Source of the DNA: Bacteroidales bacterium
GTDB taxonomy: Bacteria; Bacteroidota; Bacteroidia; Bacteroidales; Muribaculaceae
Assembly: GCA_910575615.1 (NCBI GenBank)
Contig: CAJTEX010000001.1
Span: 62,001 to 126,000 of the forward strand
Length of the DNA: 64,000 nucleotides
Direction: 5' to 3'
Part shown: piece after piece, positions 46,675 through 54,894 of the stretch
Layout: every line of letters starts with the position of its first letter
Position numbering within the stretch: the first letter of the stretch is position 1
Notes under the pieces: generated by a model
What the model saw: the letters and a program-made list of their open reading frames with translations, nothing else
Told to the model about the DNA's origin: nothing
Databases searched by the model: none
Position numbers and translations under genes: made by a program

Positions 46675-47619
46675 ATGAAGAGACTGCTTGTATATCTGTT
46701 TGGAGTGGTGATTGTGGTGGTCGTTGCAGACCTGTTTGCCGGATATGCCTCGAAGCGATACCTCCAGACCCACCGCCTGCCGGGCGACTGCGCGTCGGTC
46801 GACTACACCATAAAGGATGCCGACCAGGATGTCATCATCCTGGGCAACAGCGTGATGCTCAACAGCCTGATGCCGTCGGTGCTTGACGACTCCCTCGGGA
46901 TGACCGTCTACAACGCCGCCTCCAACGGCCAGCAGATGGCGTTTTTCCATTCTCTGTTCGACTGCCTGCTGATGCGCCACAGGCCCAAGGTGGTGATCCT
47001 CGGGCTTTACGGCGGCCTGATGGACCATGACGGGGTGGGCCCCCGATACAATATCCTCAGCCCTTATTACGGGATGGGGTACCACAGCGTCGACTCCTGT
47101 CTGGAGTCAGTTTCCCCCTATCAGAAATATTTCCTGAAATCATCCTTTTACCGTTTCAACTCCATATGGTGGAGAATGCTGCTCTACCATGTCGTGACCC
47201 CGAACACCCCCGGGGAGAACGGCTTCATCGCAAAACCGGCTCCCCCCTTCCCACCAGAACTGATGGAGGCTACAGACACCCTCCCCGGCAATGAGTCGCA
47301 GATGGAGGAGCTAAGACGGTTGGCGCAACGGTGTCGCCGCGAGGGAATCAAGCTGATTGCCCTTTTCCCGCCGCGTTATTACTTGCCGGCAGCCTCCACC
47401 CCTGTCAGTGACAGGGTCAGGGAAATGGGGCGTGAGACAGGTTTCGATGTCATAGACGACACCTCCGATGCATGGTTCCTGGAGCATCCCGAACTTTTCT
47501 ATGACAATGTGCATCTCAACGGCGACGGAGCGCTGGCCTATTCCCGCAGGGTTGCCCCCAGGCTGCGTGACATCATCAGGGGTGAGGCGCGGACTGACAC
47601 GTCGGGTGGCGTGGAATAA
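46675..47619 (+). CDS. SGNH-hydrolase-like membrane-anchored protein (AlgJ/AlgX-type partner)
   Basis: A 314-residue protein with an N-terminal membrane anchor (LLVYLFGVVIVVVVADLFAG). Block I is VIILGNSVMLNSLMP, with Ser in GNS, and block V is FYDNVHLNGDGALAYS with the Asp-x-x-His dyad, so the catalytic triad of an SGNH esterase or acetyltransferase is present. It would finish transfer of acetyl groups in the periplasm after the MBOAT protein. Its gene follows the MBOAT gene by 6 bases. Confidence 0.82.
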   Translation: MKRLLVYLFGVVIVVVVADLFAGYASKRYLQTHRLPGDCASVDYTIKDADQDVIILGNSVMLNSLMPSVLDDSLGMTVYNAASNGQQMAFFHSLFDCLLMRHRPKVVILGLYGGLMDHDGVGPRYNILSPYYGMGYHSVDSCLESVSPYQKYFLKSSFYRFNSIWWRMLLYHVVTPNTPGENGFIAKPAPPFPPELMEATDTLPGNESQMEELRRLAQRCRREGIKLIALFPPRYYLPAASTPVSDRVREMGRETGFDVIDDTSDAWFLEHPELFYDNVHLNGDGALAYSRRVAPRLRDIIRGEARTDTSGGVE

Positions 47620-47681
47620 GCGGTGATCTGATGCGCATTCTGCCAATGTCAGACAATGGATATTAAAAAAAGTTGAGGAGG

Positions 47682-47712
47682 TTGCAGGTTGGCATAATAT
47701 TTGCTAACTTTG
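47682..47712 (+). promoter_or_regulatory. Bacteroidetes-type promoter for DUF3467 gene
   Basis: TTG (47682-47684), 20 bases, TAACTTTG (47705-47712). About 30 of 37 bases around the core match the MBOAT promoter. Confidence 0.7.
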
Positions 47713-47766
47713 TGCCATACACGAGACATCGAAAATAATTCATTAACAATCATAACTTATACTGTC

Positions 47767-48069
47767 ATGGCAGAAAACAACAAACAGCAGGAAATCAAGA
47801 TCGAGCTCACCCCTGAAATCGCCGGCGGCCACTACGCAAATCTGGCCGTCATCGCCCACACCCCCGGCGAATTCTTCATCGACTTCATCGCCGTTTCCCC
47901 CAACATGCCCCAGGCCCGCGTCAACACCCGCGTGATCATGAACCCCGAGAACGCCAAGAACCTTCTCTTCGCCCTGCGCGACAACATCCAGAAGTATGAG
48001 AACACCTTCGGCGAAATCGAGCGCAAGGTTGCCCAGGGCAACAACAATGCCAACCCCTTCCAGGCGTAA
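47767..48069 (+). CDS. DUF3467 family protein
   Basis: A 100-residue protein with the DUF3467 pattern: [20 protein letters not shown], then [13 protein letters not shown] and [20 protein letters not shown]. The start at 47767 follows a 55-base leader. DUF3467 proteins are short, widespread in Bacteroidetes, and of unknown function, with a fold reminiscent of small beta-rich regulatory proteins. It precedes the cysteinyl-tRNA synthetase gene in this window; a hairpin (48086-48116) lies between. Confidence 0.92.
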   Translation: MAENNKQQEIKIELTPEIAGGHYANLAVIAHTPGEFFIDFIAVSPNMPQARVNTRVIMNPENAKNLLFALRDNIQKYENTFGEIERKVAQGNNNANPFQA

Positions 48070-48143
48070 AACCCATTGATGCCGATGGCCCGGGGCTTTT
48101 AGGAGTCCCGGGTCTTCGGTTTAATGCATCAACCCCGACAACG

Positions 48144-49640
48144 ATGAAACCCAACAACCTCCTTATTTACAACTCACTTTCGAGAAACAAGGAACTCTTC
48201 CGTCCCATCCACGAGGGGCGCGTGGGCATGTATGTCTGCGGCCCGACTGTCTACGGCGACGGCCATCTGGGCCACGCGCGTCCGGCCATCACATTCGATG
48301 TCCTCTACCGCTACCTCTGTTGGCTCGGCTACAAGGTCCGCTATGTCCGCAACATCACCGACGTGGGCCATCTCGAGCATGACGCCGACGAGGGTGAGGA
48401 CAAAATCGCCAAGAAGGCCCGCCTCGAACAGCTGGAGCCGATGGAGGTTGTGCAACACTATCTCAACCGCTATCACAAGGCCATGGAGCGGCTCAATGTG
48501 CTTCCCCCATCGATCGAGCCCCACGCCTCGGGCCATATCATCGAGCAGATCGAGTATGTCAAGAAGATTCTCGACGCGGGGCTGGCCTATGAGAGCAACG
48601 GGTCGGTCTACTTCGATGTGCCGGCTTACAACGCCAAATACCATTACGGCAAGCTCTCGGGACGCAATGTGGAGGAGCTCCTCAGCGAGACCCGCGCCCT
48701 CGACGGCCAGGCCGAGAAGCGCCACCCCGCCGACTTCGCCCTCTGGAAAAAGGCCTCGCCCGAGCATATCATGCGCTGGCCATCCCCCTGGAGCGACGGT
48801 TTCCCCGGCTGGCATCTGGAATGCTCCACGATGAGCGAGAAATACCTCGGCCAGGAGTTTGACATCCATGGCGGCGGCATCGACCTGAAATTCCCCCACC
48901 ATGAGTGTGAGATCGCCCAGACCGTGGCCTGCAACGGCCATGACTCGGTGCATTACTGGATGCACAACAACATGATTACCATCAACGGACAGAAGATGGG
49001 CAAGTCGCTGGGCAACTTCATCACCCTCGACGAGTTTTTCAACGGCTCCCACGAGAAGCTTGAGAAGGCTTATTCGCCGATGACCATCCGCCTGTTCATT
49101 CTGATGGCGCATTACCGCTCGACTGTCGATTTCTCCAATGAGGCCCTTCAGGCTTCGGAGAAGGCATTGGAGAAGCTGCTCGACGGATGGCGCCGCATCG
49201 GGTCGCTCCAGGCTTCGGAGACCTCCGACATCCGCGCGGAAATCGAGCGCGTGGGCCGCGCCTGCCAGGAGGCGATGGATGACGACCTCAACACCCCCAT
49301 CGTCATCGCCAACCTCTTCGAGGCTGTCTCGCTGGTCAACAAGGTCAACGACGGACACGCCAAGGCCACCGCCGCCGACATCGACGCGCTGCGCGACCTC
49401 TTCCAGACCAACCTCTTCGACATCCTCGGAATCGTCGACGAGCAGGCCGGCGGCCTCTCCGCCTCAGGTAAAGACTCGATGGAGCCTTACCGTGGCGCGG
49501 TCGACCTGCTGCTCAAGCTGCGCGGCGAGGCCAAGGCCCGCAAGGACTGGGCCACCTCAGACCTCATCCGCGACCAGCTGGCCGCCCTTGGCTTCTCGGT
49601 CAAGGACACCAAGAACGGCGCGGAGTGGAGCCTCAAATGA
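48144..49640 (+). CDS. cysS: Cysteinyl-tRNA synthetase
   Basis: A 498-residue class I synthetase. N-terminal [18 protein letters not shown] carries the zinc-binding Cys and the HIGH-type motif, WHLECSTMS and HHECEIAQ supply the other zinc ligands, and KMGKSLGN is the KMSKS loop. The C-terminal third is the helical anticodon-binding part. It charges tRNA-Cys. Length and motif order are standard. The next gene starts 52 bases after the stop. Confidence 0.97.
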   Translation: MKPNNLLIYNSLSRNKELFRPIHEGRVGMYVCGPTVYGDGHLGHARPAITFDVLYRYLCWLGYKVRYVRNITDVGHLEHDADEGEDKIAKKARLEQLEPMEVVQHYLNRYHKAMERLNVLPPSIEPHASGHIIEQIEYVKKILDAGLAYESNGSVYFDVPAYNAKYHYGKLSGRNVEELLSETRALDGQAEKRHPADFALWKKASPEHIMRWPSPWSDGFPGWHLECSTMSEKYLGQEFDIHGGGIDLKFPHHECEIAQTVACNGHDSVHYWMHNNMITINGQKMGKSLGNFITLDEFFNGSHEKLEKAYSPMTIRLFILMAHYRSTVDFSNEALQASEKALEKLLDGWRRIGSLQASETSDIRAEIERVGRACQEAMDDDLNTPIVIANLFEAVSLVNKVNDGHAKATAADIDALRDLFQTNLFDILGIVDEQAGGLSASGKDSMEPYRGAVDLLLKLRGEAKARKDWATSDLIRDQLAALGFSVKDTKNGAEWSLK

Positions 49641-49691
49641 CCTGCGGCCTGCCCGGAATGGCCGGGCAGCGCCTGAAAAGAACACACTGAC

Positions 49692-51248
49692 ATGGATGTA
49701 CTGGGATTCGGCGAAGTGATGCTCGAGGAGATGCCTTTCGAGCCTACCGATCAGCAGATTCAGCTGACCGCCGCGCTGGCGCGTTTCTGCTCGGCCGACA
49801 CCCCAAGCGACTCGGTGTTCATCCTCAACGGATATGCCGGCACGGGGAAGACCTCCGTCATGGGGGCGCTGGTGAGAAGCCTCCACAGGGTGGGCGTCCA
49901 CACTATGCTGCTCGCCTCGACGGGCCGCGCCGCCAAGGTGCTGGCCTCCTTCACCGGTTTTCCCGCCCACACCATCCACCGCCAGATATACACCTCGGGG
50001 TCGTTCAACTCCGACGGTTCGCCGACGATGGCGAAAATCAACCACAACCCCCACGTCAACACCATCTTCATCGTCGACGAGGCTTCGATGATAGGGGAGG
50101 GGAACGACGGGGGCATGAACCTGCTGCAGGACCTGGTGATGTATGTCTACACCGGCCAGAACTGCAAGCTGATTCTCCTTGGCGACACCGCCCAGCTCCC
50201 CCCGGTGGGAAGCAGTGAGTCGCCGGCCATGTCGGCGGCGGCGTTCAAGGCCATGGGGCTGAGGGTGACCCGCGCGACAATCACCCGCACCGTGCGCCAG
50301 AAACAGCGGTCGGGGATACTCTACAATGCCACCTGGCTGCGGCGGGCGATGACACAGGAGACACTGCCCGAGCCGCAGCTTACCGTGGGCCGCTTTGAGG
50401 ATGTCGCGGTGGTGCTGCCCGAAGACATGGAGGATGAGCTGGGGAAATCGTTCGCCGAATATGGCGAGGACCAGACCATAATCATCACCCGCTCAAACCG
50501 CCGCGCGGTCGACTTCAACCTCGCCGTCAGGAAGCAGATTTTCGACCGCGAGGAGTTTCTCTCCAAGGGGGACCGTCTGCTTATCTCGAAAAACAACTAT
50601 TACTGGCCCAACCGCCACCGCAAGCTCCTGGCCGAGCAGGCGGCGCAAGGACATGGGCCTGCCGCTGTGCAGGTCAGCCCCACACCGGTGTTCGACCCCC
50701 TGCCGGGAGGTGTCGCCCGCCCCGACGACCGTCAGGCCGTCGACATCCCCCCCGCCTCGCGCGGGCGGGTGCCATATTTCCTGGCCAACGGCGAGGTGGC
50801 AGTGGTGGAGGAAATCCTCACCACCGAGGTGCGCGACATGATCGAGTTTGCCGATGTCACCCTCTGGCTCCCCGACAGCGACAGCCGCATAAACGCCAAA
50901 ATCGTGCTCGACTCCCTGACCGCCGACACCGCAGGGCTTCCACGCGACAAGGTGGAGACCATCGGACGCCGCACCCTCCTGGAGGCCGACCGGATTTACG
51001 CCTCCCCCTCATACCAGCGCGAGGCATTGCGCAACTGCCCGTATTTCAACGCCCTGCAGGTCAAGTATGCCTATGCCGTCACCTGCCACAAGGCCCAAGG
51101 CGGCCAGTGGGACTCGGTGTTTGTCGACATGGGCTACATTCCCCCCGAGGCATACCTCAGCCTCGATTTCTACCGCTGGCTCTACACCTCGGTCACCCGC
51201 GCCACCCGCCGCCTCTTCCTCCTCAACCCCACCTGCCGCATCCTCTGA
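49692..51248 (+). CDS. RecD/Pif1-like ATP-dependent DNA helicase
   Basis: A 518-residue superfamily 1 helicase. Motif I is FILNGYAGTGKTSVMGAL, motif II is FIVDEASMIGEG, motif III is LILLGDTAQLPPVGSSE, and the C-terminal UvrD_C_2 motif is YAYAVTCHKAQGGQWDSVFVD near 455-475. It is shorter than full RecD and resembles the AAA_30-type exodeoxyribonuclease V alpha-like helicases of Bacteroides, which stand alone without RecBC. It likely unwinds DNA 5' to 3'. Confidence 0.88.
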   Translation: MDVLGFGEVMLEEMPFEPTDQQIQLTAALARFCSADTPSDSVFILNGYAGTGKTSVMGALVRSLHRVGVHTMLLASTGRAAKVLASFTGFPAHTIHRQIYTSGSFNSDGSPTMAKINHNPHVNTIFIVDEASMIGEGNDGGMNLLQDLVMYVYTGQNCKLILLGDTAQLPPVGSSESPAMSAAAFKAMGLRVTRATITRTVRQKQRSGILYNATWLRRAMTQETLPEPQLTVGRFEDVAVVLPEDMEDELGKSFAEYGEDQTIIITRSNRRAVDFNLAVRKQIFDREEFLSKGDRLLISKNNYYWPNRHRKLLAEQAAQGHGPAAVQVSPTPVFDPLPGGVARPDDRQAVDIPPASRGRVPYFLANGEVAVVEEILTTEVRDMIEFADVTLWLPDSDSRINAKIVLDSLTADTAGLPRDKVETIGRRTLLEADRIYASPSYQREALRNCPYFNALQVKYAYAVTCHKAQGGQWDSVFVDMGYIPPEAYLSLDFYRWLYTSVTRATRRLFLLNPTCRIL

Positions 51249-51297
51249 CCCCGGGCTTCCCCGCCTCGGATATGCCGTCGCCGCCTCGCAACGCAAA

Positions 51298-51340
51298 GAA
51301 ATTTGTTTGTTTCAGCCAGGTTGCGTAACTTTGCGGTAAA
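51298..51340 (+). repeat. 43-bp direct repeat copy 1, containing a promoter
   Basis: Identical over 43 bases to 52160-52202. It holds TTTG, 20 bases, TAACTTTG, a perfect host promoter, and directs the zeta-type kinase gene whose ATG is 15 bases beyond it. Confidence 0.85.
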
Positions 51341-51354
51341 CAAACGAGCCGCTT

Positions 51355-51918
51355 ATGTCATCCTCTCCTGTATTATATATCATCGCGGGTTGTAACGGGG
51401 CCGGTAAGACGACCGCTTCTTTGACTTTCCTCCCAAACCTTGTGGATTGCAGGGAGTTTGTCAACGCTGATGAAATAGCAAAAGGGCTTAATCCATTAAA
51501 CCCCGAGGGTATGGCTGTGGCTGCCGGAAGGCTTATGCTGGAACGTATCGACAGCCTCCTCGCCGACAGGGCCACATTCGCGATTGAGACCACGCTGGCT
51601 ACCCGGAGTTACCATAAATTGGTGAAAAAAGCCAAGGAGGCCGGTTACGAGGTCACATTAGTATTTATTTATCTGGCTTCAGTCGAACTTGCGGTGCAGA
51701 GAGTCAGGCTCAGGGTGGAAAGTGGCGGCCATAATATCCCGACAGATGTCATACGCCGCCGTTATGCTCTGGGGTTGAATAATCTTAACAATGTTTATCT
51801 GCCGATTGTCACCCATTGGTTGTTGATAGATAACAGTATGGGTGATTCAAGGATTGTAGCCACAGACGAGCAGGTTTTTGATGAGCAGATGTATAATGAT
51901 ATAATTGCAAAGCCGTGA
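51355..51918 (+). CDS. Zeta toxin-like P-loop kinase
   Basis: A 187-residue P-loop protein. Walker A is IIAGCNGAGKTTASLTFLP, followed by FVNADEIAKGLNP and FAIETTLATRSYHKLV, the arrangement of the COG4185/zeta-toxin-like kinases. Related zeta toxins phosphorylate UDP-N-acetylglucosamine; this smaller family is less studied and the substrate is unknown. The stop overlaps the next ATG, a toxin-antitoxin-like layout with the kinase gene first. The pair lies between two identical promoter copies. Confidence 0.85.
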   Translation: MSSSPVLYIIAGCNGAGKTTASLTFLPNLVDCREFVNADEIAKGLNPLNPEGMAVAAGRLMLERIDSLLADRATFAIETTLATRSYHKLVKKAKEAGYEVTLVFIYLASVELAVQRVRLRVESGGHNIPTDVIRRRYALGLNNLNNVYLPIVTHWLLIDNSMGDSRIVATDEQVFDEQMYNDIIAKP

Positions 51919-52139
51919 TGGAAACAAGATCTCAAATACCGTTTCATGAGGAACTTCGGGCCTGTCTTCTTGCGGGGACGGAGCGATTGCTCAGGCGCAA
52001 GGCCGCGCTGGGCGAGAATGTCGTTTACGCACATCCCGACGGCTCTCTGATTGAGATGCCTGCAGCAGAGGCGCTGGTCTTGTTCCGGGAAAAGAACTTT
52101 CCCTGCGAAGCCGGGGATGCAGGCTCTATGAATATGTAA
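51918..52139 (+). CDS. Small partner of zeta-like kinase, putative antitoxin
   Basis: The ATG at 51918 overlaps the kinase stop by one base; a GTG one codon earlier is the alternative. The 73-residue protein has a helical N-terminal half (FHEELRACLLAGTERLLRRKAA) and a short strand-turn segment, VVYAHPDGSLIEMPAAEAL. Small proteins with this order accompany COG4185 kinases in other bacteria. An antitoxin or regulatory role is inferred from gene order. It ends in an acidic tail. Confidence 0.65.
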   Translation: METRSQIPFHEELRACLLAGTERLLRRKAALGENVVYAHPDGSLIEMPAAEALVLFREKNFPCEAGDAGSMNM

Positions 52140-52159
52140 TCTGTTGATTTCCGGGAAGC

Positions 52160-52202
52160 GAAATTTGTTTGTTTCAGCCAGGTTGCGTAACTTTGCGGTA
52201 AA
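52160..52202 (+). repeat. 43-bp direct repeat copy 2, containing the yqeY promoter
   Basis: Second copy of the promoter-bearing block, 17 bases before the YqeY ATG. The two copies bracket the kinase and its partner exactly. Confidence 0.85.
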
Positions 52203-52219
52203 TTAAAACCCATATTGAA

Positions 52220-52669
52220 ATGAATCTTTTTGACCGCGTGTCGGAGGACATCAAGAAGGCGATGCTCGCCCGCGACACCCAGGCGCTTGAGGCTCTCCGC
52301 GGAATCAAGAAGGAATTCCTGGAGGCAAAGACCGCCAAGGGTTCCGACGGCGACCTCTCAGACGAGAAGGCCGTGGCGATACTCGCCAAGATGATAAAAC
52401 AGCGCAAGGAAAGCGCCGACATATACAACCAGCAGAGCCGTCCCGAGCTGGCAGCCGTCGAGCTGGCCCAGGCCGAGGTGATAGGCCGCTACATGCCCGC
52501 CAGCCTCTCCGAGGAGGAGCTGGCCGAGAAGCTGCGCGAGATCATCGCCCGCGTGGGAGCCACCTCCCCCAAAGAGATGGGCAAAGTGATGGGTGTGGCC
52601 TCGAAAGAGCTCGCCGGCCGCGCCGAGGGGAAAGCAATCTCCGCCAAAGTCAGGGAGCTGCTTTCCTGA
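52220..52669 (+). CDS. yqeY: GatB/YqeY domain protein
   Basis: A 149-residue protein with the YqeY layout: MNLFDRVSEDIKKAMLARDTQ at the start, LEALRGIKKEF, then VAILAKMIKQRKESADIYN and the C-terminal GatB tail-like IGRYMPASLSEEELAEKLRE and GKVMGVASKELAGRAEG. The C-terminal half is related to the tRNA-binding tail of GatB. A role linked to tRNA is supposed but not settled. The second 43-bp repeat is its promoter. Confidence 0.93.
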   Translation: MNLFDRVSEDIKKAMLARDTQALEALRGIKKEFLEAKTAKGSDGDLSDEKAVAILAKMIKQRKESADIYNQQSRPELAAVELAQAEVIGRYMPASLSEEELAEKLREIIARVGATSPKEMGKVMGVASKELAGRAEGKAISAKVRELLS

Positions 52670-52700
52670 TGATAGATTTTCAGCATAACACCTCCATAAG

Positions 52701-53972
52701 ATGCTTACATTACAACAGATAAAGGCCGACCCCGCCCATGTGGTGGCGCGTCTGGCCGTCAAGGGTTTCGACGGCAAGGAGCCGATCGACAACGTCCTCG
52801 CGCTCGACGAGCGCCGCCGCCAGCTGCAGCTCGACAATGACAACAAGGCGGCTGAGCTCAACCGCATCGCCGCCTCCATAGGCCAGCTGATGAAGCAGGG
52901 CAAGAAGGATGAGGCCAACGAGGCCAAGGCCGAGGTGGGCGCCCTCAAGGATGCCCAGAAGGAAATCGCCACCCGCCTGGCGACTGTCGAGCAGGAGCTC
53001 CACGAGCTGCTCTGCACTATCCCCAACCTTCCCTGCGACATGGTGCCCGAAGGGAAATCGGCCGAGGATAACGTGGTCGAGAAAATCGGCGGCCCGATGC
53101 CCGACCTCCCCGAGGACGCGCTTCCCCACTGGGACCTGGCAAGGAAATACAACCTCATCGACTTCGACCTCGGGGTGAAAATCACCGGAGCCGGATTCCC
53201 CGTCTACATCGGCAAAGGCGCACGCCTGCAGCGCGCTCTCATCCAGTTCTTCCTCGACCAGGCCAACGAGGCCGGTTACACCGAAATCGAGCCGCCATAT
53301 GTGGTCAACGAGGCATCGGCCTACGGCACAGGCCAGCTCCCCGACAAGGAGGCCCAGATGTATCACTGCGAGCTTGACAACCTCTACCTGATTCCCACAG
53401 CCGAGGTGCCGGTGACAAACATCTACCGCGACGTAATCCTCTCCGAGGACTCACTCCCCAAGAAGAACTGCGCCTACTCGGCCTGCTTCCGCCGCGAGGC
53501 CGGAAGCTACGGCAAGGATGTCCGCGGCCTCAACCGCCTCCACCAGTTCGACAAGGTCGAAATCGTGCGCATCGAGAAGCCCGAGAACTCCTACGCCGCG
53601 CTGGAGGAGATGAAAGACCATGTGCAGGGGCTGCTCGAGAAACTCGGCCTTCCCTGGCATATCCTGCGCCTCTGCGGCGGCGACATGAGCTTCACCTCGG
53701 CCATCACATTCGACTTCGAGGTATGGTCGGGAGCCCAGAAACGCTGGCTCGAGGTGTCGTCGGTGTCAAACTTCGAGACCTACCAGGCCAACCGCCTGAA
53801 GTGCCGCTACCGTGGCGAGGACAAGAAGACCCGCCTCTGCCACACTCTCAACGGGTCGGCCCTGGCCTTGCCCCGCATCATGGCCGCGCTGCTGGAGAAC
53901 AACCAGACCCCCGGGGGCATCGTGGTGCCCGAATGTCTGCGCCGCTACACCGGCTTCGACATCATCGACTGA
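52701..53972 (+). CDS. serS: Seryl-tRNA synthetase
   Basis: A 423-residue class II synthetase with an N-terminal two-helix coiled-coil arm (about 30-105), motif 2 at YSACFRREAGSYGKDVRGL, the ATP-binding segment LEVSSVSNFETYQANRLKCR and motif 3 at NGSALALPRIMAALLEN. It charges tRNA-Ser, with the arm contacting the long variable arm of the tRNA. Length and motifs are standard. It follows yqeY by 31 bases. Confidence 0.97.
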   Translation: MLTLQQIKADPAHVVARLAVKGFDGKEPIDNVLALDERRRQLQLDNDNKAAELNRIAASIGQLMKQGKKDEANEAKAEVGALKDAQKEIATRLATVEQELHELLCTIPNLPCDMVPEGKSAEDNVVEKIGGPMPDLPEDALPHWDLARKYNLIDFDLGVKITGAGFPVYIGKGARLQRALIQFFLDQANEAGYTEIEPPYVVNEASAYGTGQLPDKEAQMYHCELDNLYLIPTAEVPVTNIYRDVILSEDSLPKKNCAYSACFRREAGSYGKDVRGLNRLHQFDKVEIVRIEKPENSYAALEEMKDHVQGLLEKLGLPWHILRLCGGDMSFTSAITFDFEVWSGAQKRWLEVSSVSNFETYQANRLKCRYRGEDKKTRLCHTLNGSALALPRIMAALLENNQTPGGIVVPECLRRYTGFDIID

Positions 53973-54032
53973 CAACTGCCGGCTCAAAACTCCTGCCGGC
54001 TGCATTGCCAGTAGTTTTATATTACACCTGTC

Positions 54033-54075
54033 GCGCGGGGAGGCCGCAAGTCTGCGGACTAAGGCCTCCCCGCGC
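54033..54075 (+). terminator. GC-rich 13-bp hairpin after serS
   Basis: GCGCGGGGAGGCC (54033-54045) pairs perfectly with GGCCTCCCCGCGC (54063-54075). There is no T-run, so termination is likely but not certain. The Crp-like gene starts 17 bases later. Confidence 0.55.
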
Positions 54076-54091
54076 CCTCATTTCCTATAGG

Positions 54092-54670
54092 ATGGAGAAT
54101 CTCAGACAATTGCTGCGCCAGGAATGTGACTATGTCCCCTCTGATTCCACTCTCGACGAATTTCTCGGAGCGGCCACTCTGAAGCGTCTCCACCGCTCTG
54201 AAATCCTGGTCGAAGTAGGAGCGGTCGCCGACTCGATGTATATCGTCAAGGAGGGCATCCTGCGTCTTACCGACATGAATGGCAACAGGGAGCGCACGTT
54301 CGCGTTCGGGTTGCCGGGCACGGTGTTTGTCTCCAAACATTCATTTGTCAGACAGTTGCCGTCGTATTATCAGATTGAGGCATGTTGTGACTCGGTGGTG
54401 CTTTGCATTCCCCGCCGTGCGTATGACAGTCTGATAGCGTCTAACCATGACTTCACCCGCTGGATGCTTGTCATGTCACAGACCGAACTCTTTTACCAGG
54501 AATATAAAAATTCAAGTGTCAACAACGGGAGTGCCGCCGAGAGGTTTGAGTCACTGCTGCGTCTGCGGCCGGAAATCCCGATGAATGTGTCAGGACGGAC
54601 TGTCGCCTCATATCTTGGCATTTCCCCCGAATATTATTGTCGATTGAAAAAACGGTTTCTGAAACATTGA
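54092..54670 (+). CDS. Crp/Fnr-like cyclic-nucleotide-binding-domain regulator
   Basis: The start is set at ATG 54092, since the upstream frame overlaps serS. The 192-residue protein has a cNMP-binding-like beta barrel (ILVEVGAVADSMYIVKEGIL, then GNRERTFAFGLPGTVF) and a C-terminal helix-turn-helix-like segment, VSGRTVASYLGISPEYYCRL, in the manner of small Bacteroidetes Crp-family proteins. It may control nearby genes; the large secreted protein gene lies 224 bases downstream in the same direction. Confidence 0.85.
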   Translation: MENLRQLLRQECDYVPSDSTLDEFLGAATLKRLHRSEILVEVGAVADSMYIVKEGILRLTDMNGNRERTFAFGLPGTVFVSKHSFVRQLPSYYQIEACCDSVVLCIPRRAYDSLIASNHDFTRWMLVMSQTELFYQEYKNSSVNNGSAAERFESLLRLRPEIPMNVSGRTVASYLGISPEYYCRLKKRFLKH

Positions 54671-54723
54671 CCGTATTGTTGTGTTTATTGACATATTTCA
54701 ATCATTGTGGGGAAATTTTGGCA

Positions 54724-54731
54724 TAAATTTG
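54724..54731 (+). promoter_or_regulatory. Promoter -7 element for large secreted protein
   Basis: TAAATTTG matches TAnnTTTG, about 164 bases upstream of the chosen ATG. The upstream TTTG is not clear. Confidence 0.5.
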
Positions 54732-54894
54732 CAATATCGCATTTCGGGTTGTCTTTGTGGCAATCAAAAGCGTCTGAAAGGTTGCGTCTGTCCAGAAGCG
54801 AGAGGGGAGTGGCGCCGACGTGTGTCATGCCGCCTCAAGCTGCTGGTTATTAGTTGTTCACAACAATTCTATCACTCATACCAATGCCATCCCT

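Noticed and set aside
48174..49358. Leftward 394-codon open frame inside cysS
   Set aside because: Shadow frame; the class I synthetase motifs lie on the plus strand.
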